Positions 4,605 through 5,275 of a stretch of DNA of 5,275 nucleotides are shown here, piece by piece. The DNA lies in assembly GCA_030625695.1 (NCBI GenBank), contig DAOUQK010000265.1:1-5275 (forward strand), given 5' to 3'. A program made the translations under genes and the position numbers. The stretch comes from Paracoccaceae bacterium (GTDB taxonomy: Bacteria; Pseudomonadota; Alphaproteobacteria; Rhodobacterales; Rhodobacteraceae). The stretch's first letter is position 1. Each line of letters opens with the position of its first letter. The notes beneath the pieces are model-generated. The model saw only the letters and a list, made by a program, of their open reading frames with translations, searched no databases and was not told where the DNA came from.

Positions 4605-5275
4605 ATGAGACTTGATAACAAAGTAGCGATTGTCACCGGGGCCGCCCAAGGGCTTGGCCGGGCATGTGCCGAACGGTTTTTGCAGGATGGCGCGAAGGTC
4701 GTCATTTCGGATGTGAACGCAGAGGGGTTGAAAACAACAGCTGATGAACTGGATGCTGGTGATCGTCTGATTGCAGTACCAACTGATGTCACCAAGCGGT
4801 CCGAGGTTGAGGCGCTGATTGTTGCCGCCGTCAAGGCGTTCGGGCGCGTTGACATCATGCTGAACAATGCCGGAATCGCGCGACCGCAGGATTTTCTTGA
4901 TGTAACAGACGAGGATTTTGACGCGGTTCTTGGGGTCAATCTGCGGGGGGCGTTTTATGGCACGCAGATAGCTGGTCGGCAGATGGTTGCCCAAGGTGAT
5001 GGTGGCGTGATCATCAACATGTCGTCGATCAACGCGCTTTTGGCCAACCCGGCCTTGTCGACCTACGCCATGTCCAAAGGGGCGATAAACCAGCTTACAA
5101 ATACCGCCGCCATGGCGCTTGCCCCCAACGGTATCCGCGTCGTCGGAATTGGCCCTGGCACAATCCTGACCGAGATGGTTGAAAAGGCAGTTATGACCTC
5201 TGACGCAGCACGCCACGGCGTTTTGTGCCGCACACCGATGGAGCGTTGTGGAAACCCCAGCGAAGTGGCGTCGGT
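4605..5275 (+). CDS. SDR family NAD(P)-dependent oxidoreductase (3' end cut off)
   Basis: This is a classical short-chain dehydrogenase/reductase that oxidises an alcohol or reduces a carbonyl with a nicotinamide cofactor. The substrate cannot be told from the sequence. 223 complete codons are present, and the family is usually about 250 residues, so roughly 25-30 are missing beyond the right edge. The Rossmann motif TGAAQGLG is at 11-18, and D36 at the end of strand 2 (VISDVN) suggests NAD(H) preference. Further motifs are D61 in PTDV, NNAG at 87-90, and catalytic N112, S141, Y154 and K158 (YAMSK). PG at 194-195 (GPGTILTEM) and the late ERCGNPSEVA segment at 213-222 are typical. All catalytic residues are intact. 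The start is ATG 4605 with AGGA upstream. It lies beyond a mobile-element scar and seems unrelated to the surE cluster. The large opposite-strand frame over it is a shadow. Confidence 0.93.
   Translation, partial: MRLDNKVAIVTGAAQGLGRACAERFLQDGAKVVISDVNAEGLKTTADELDAGDRLIAVPTDVTKRSEVEALIVAAVKAFGRVDIMLNNAGIARPQDFLDVTDEDFDAVLGVNLRGAFYGTQIAGRQMVAQGDGGVIINMSSINALLANPALSTYAMSKGAINQLTNTAAMALAPNGIRVVGIGPGTILTEMVEKAVMTSDAARHGVLCRTPMERCGNPSEVAS

Noticed and set aside
4452..5216. 254-residue open frame on the minus strand
   Set aside because: It lies antisense to the SDR gene, which has every family motif and a ribosome binding site. The minus-strand protein is rich in Cys, His, Arg and Asn and has no recognisable domain.

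Overview
The window looks like chromosome of a marine alphaproteobacterium, most likely Rhodobacterales (Roseobacter group). This is inferred from three things: the gene order surE-pcm-nlpD/dipM-like facing a DUF815 AAA+ ATPase, moderately GC-rich coding sequence with AGGA-type ribosome binding sites, and alphaproteobacterial-looking protein sequences. No database search was possible.

Left part (1-2967), plus strand. First comes the end of an unrecognised gene or a small protein, then an apparent operon. surE (5'-nucleotidase/phosphatase) overlaps pcm (protein-L-isoaspartate methyltransferase) by 4 bases. After a 65-base gap comes a lipoprotein with two LysM domains and a LytM/M23 domain whose zinc ligands are partly lost, as in E. 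coli NlpD. The first two products are linked to stationary-phase housekeeping (nucleotide clearance and repair of aged protein). The third binds peptidoglycan and probably activates an amidase during division. E. coli has the same surE-pcm-nlpD order, followed there by rpoS. Here rpoS is not next.

Middle (2992-3837), minus strand. A DUF815-family AAA+ ATPase gene converges on nlpD with only 24 bases between the stop codons. Its 5' flank carries a near-perfect 16-base inverted repeat and a pair of 19-base direct repeats set 32 bases apart, both candidate regulatory sites.

3838-4604 is about 770 bases without an intact gene. It looks like a scar of mobile-element activity. It holds a clear fragment of an IS256-family transposase on the minus strand, interrupted by a 39-base in-frame insertion with a stop. 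There is also a sequence that may be an IS256-type terminus, a possible Tn3-type terminus, and a perfect 16-base palindrome at the edge of the transposase homology.

Right part (4605 to the edge), plus strand. A short-chain dehydrogenase/reductase begins here and runs off the window. It has an intact catalytic tetrad and has no evident functional link to the left-hand cluster. The conserved housekeeping block therefore seems to end at the scar, with accessory metabolic genes beyond it. I found no CRISPR array, RNA gene or clearly novel multi-gene system.
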